A stretch of DNA of 6,506 bases. Source: Candidatus Krumholzibacteriia bacterium. Lineage in GTDB: Bacteria; Krumholzibacteriota; Krumholzibacteriia; LZORAL124-64-63. The position numbers were made by a program, and so were the translations under genes. Positions 6,258-6,506 of the stretch are shown piece by piece. The DNA is taken from contig JAUUYW010000195.1 of the NCBI GenBank assembly GCA_030590265.1, positions 1 to 6,506 on the forward strand, given 5' to 3'. The notes under the pieces are model-generated. The model was not told where the DNA came from. It did no database searches and was given only the letters and a program-made list of their open reading frames with translations. How positions within the stretch are numbered: the first letter of the stretch is position 1; the number at the start of each line of letters is the position of its first letter.

Positions 6258-6506
6258 TCAGCTTCCTGCAGCCTCCAGCTTCAACAGCTTCTCCCATTCC
6301 TCATCAACCCAAGTCTGCAAGCGTTCAATCACGTGCTCATTGCCAGGCTTGAACAAATGCTTGAATCGTCCCTGCTTCTTCATCCATGGTTCCAACGGAG
6401 CCCGTTCCTTGGGTTTCTTGTTGATCTTATAAACCCCATTCTCCACCTCGAACAGCGGCCAATAATTGTTCTCAACCGCCTCGCGAGACAGATCAATACC
6501 GATGGC
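6258..6506 (-). CDS. porB: Pyruvate:ferredoxin oxidoreductase (2-oxoacid:ferredoxin oxidoreductase) beta subunit, C-terminal part
   Basis: The last 82 residues are visible; the gene enters from the right edge, so its start and thiamine-diphosphate-binding motif are outside. The segment reads AIGIDLSREAVENNYWPLFE, then VENGVYKINKKPKER, QGRFKHLF and a helical WVDEEWEKLLKLE end. This is the typical tail of the beta (TPP-binding) subunit of multi-subunit pyruvate:ferredoxin oxidoreductases. These cytosolic enzymes convert pyruvate and CoA to acetyl-CoA and CO2, reducing ferredoxin. A related 2-oxoacid enzyme (2-oxoisovalerate or 2-oxoglutarate specific) shares much of this architecture and cannot be fully excluded from the tail alone. 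The alpha and gamma/delta subunits would be expected upstream, to the right of this window. An internal GTG at 6444-6446 is not the start, because the family match continues upstream of it. Confidence 0.82.
   Translation of the reverse strand, partial: AIGIDLSREAVENNYWPLFEVENGVYKINKKPKERAPLEPWMKKQGRFKHLFKPGNEHVIERLQTWVDEEWEKLLKLEAAGS

Noticed and set aside
5746..6297. A 183-codon minus-strand frame across the ATPase end, the hairpin and the oxidoreductase tail.
   Set aside because: It conflicts with two recognised genes and would run through the terminator hairpin; no domain is seen.

Overview
The window looks like chromosomal DNA from an uncultured bacterium of the FCB superphylum, the kind of lineage represented by Krumholzibacteriota, Eisenbacteria or Latescibacterota. 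Three things suggest this. A very large exported protein ends in a type A type-IX-secretion (T9SS)/FlgD-Ig-like sorting domain with the SPNPFNP signature. Its modular beta-sandwich build is common in those groups. The right edge carries a pyruvate:ferredoxin oxidoreductase beta subunit, as expected of an organism with ferredoxin-based central metabolism. The lineage is inferred from protein style only; no rRNA or tRNA is present.

Layout, left to right. Bases 1-103 hold a stem-loop behind the first large gene and the probable first codons of another minus-strand gene. Bases 104-3130 (minus) encode a secreted modular protein of about 1008 residues. A divergent intergenic region (3131-3259) separates it from a plus-strand short-chain dehydrogenase/reductase (3260-3961). 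That gene converges, with only 10 bases between stops, on a minus-strand gene (3972-4607) for a small secreted protein with a laminin-B-like module. An AT-rich divergent region (4608-4818) follows, then a plus-strand AAA_14/DUF4143 ATPase (4819-6192). A hairpin terminator (6208-6233) lies between it and the C-terminal part of the converging ferredoxin oxidoreductase beta-subunit gene (6258-6506), which runs off the right edge.

No operon joins the complete genes: they alternate in direction, so each is probably transcribed alone. The exceptions could be the large gene with the partial gene at the left edge, and the oxidoreductase gene with its unseen upstream partners. The two secreted proteins share an extracellular beta-sandwich theme, but only the larger has a recognisable sorting domain; the smaller ends in a short aromatic/basic tail. 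The reductase and the ATPase show no evident functional link to their neighbours. I see no CRISPR array, insertion sequence, tRNA or phage module. The window reads as ordinary chromosome of a poorly characterised lineage rather than a dedicated new system.
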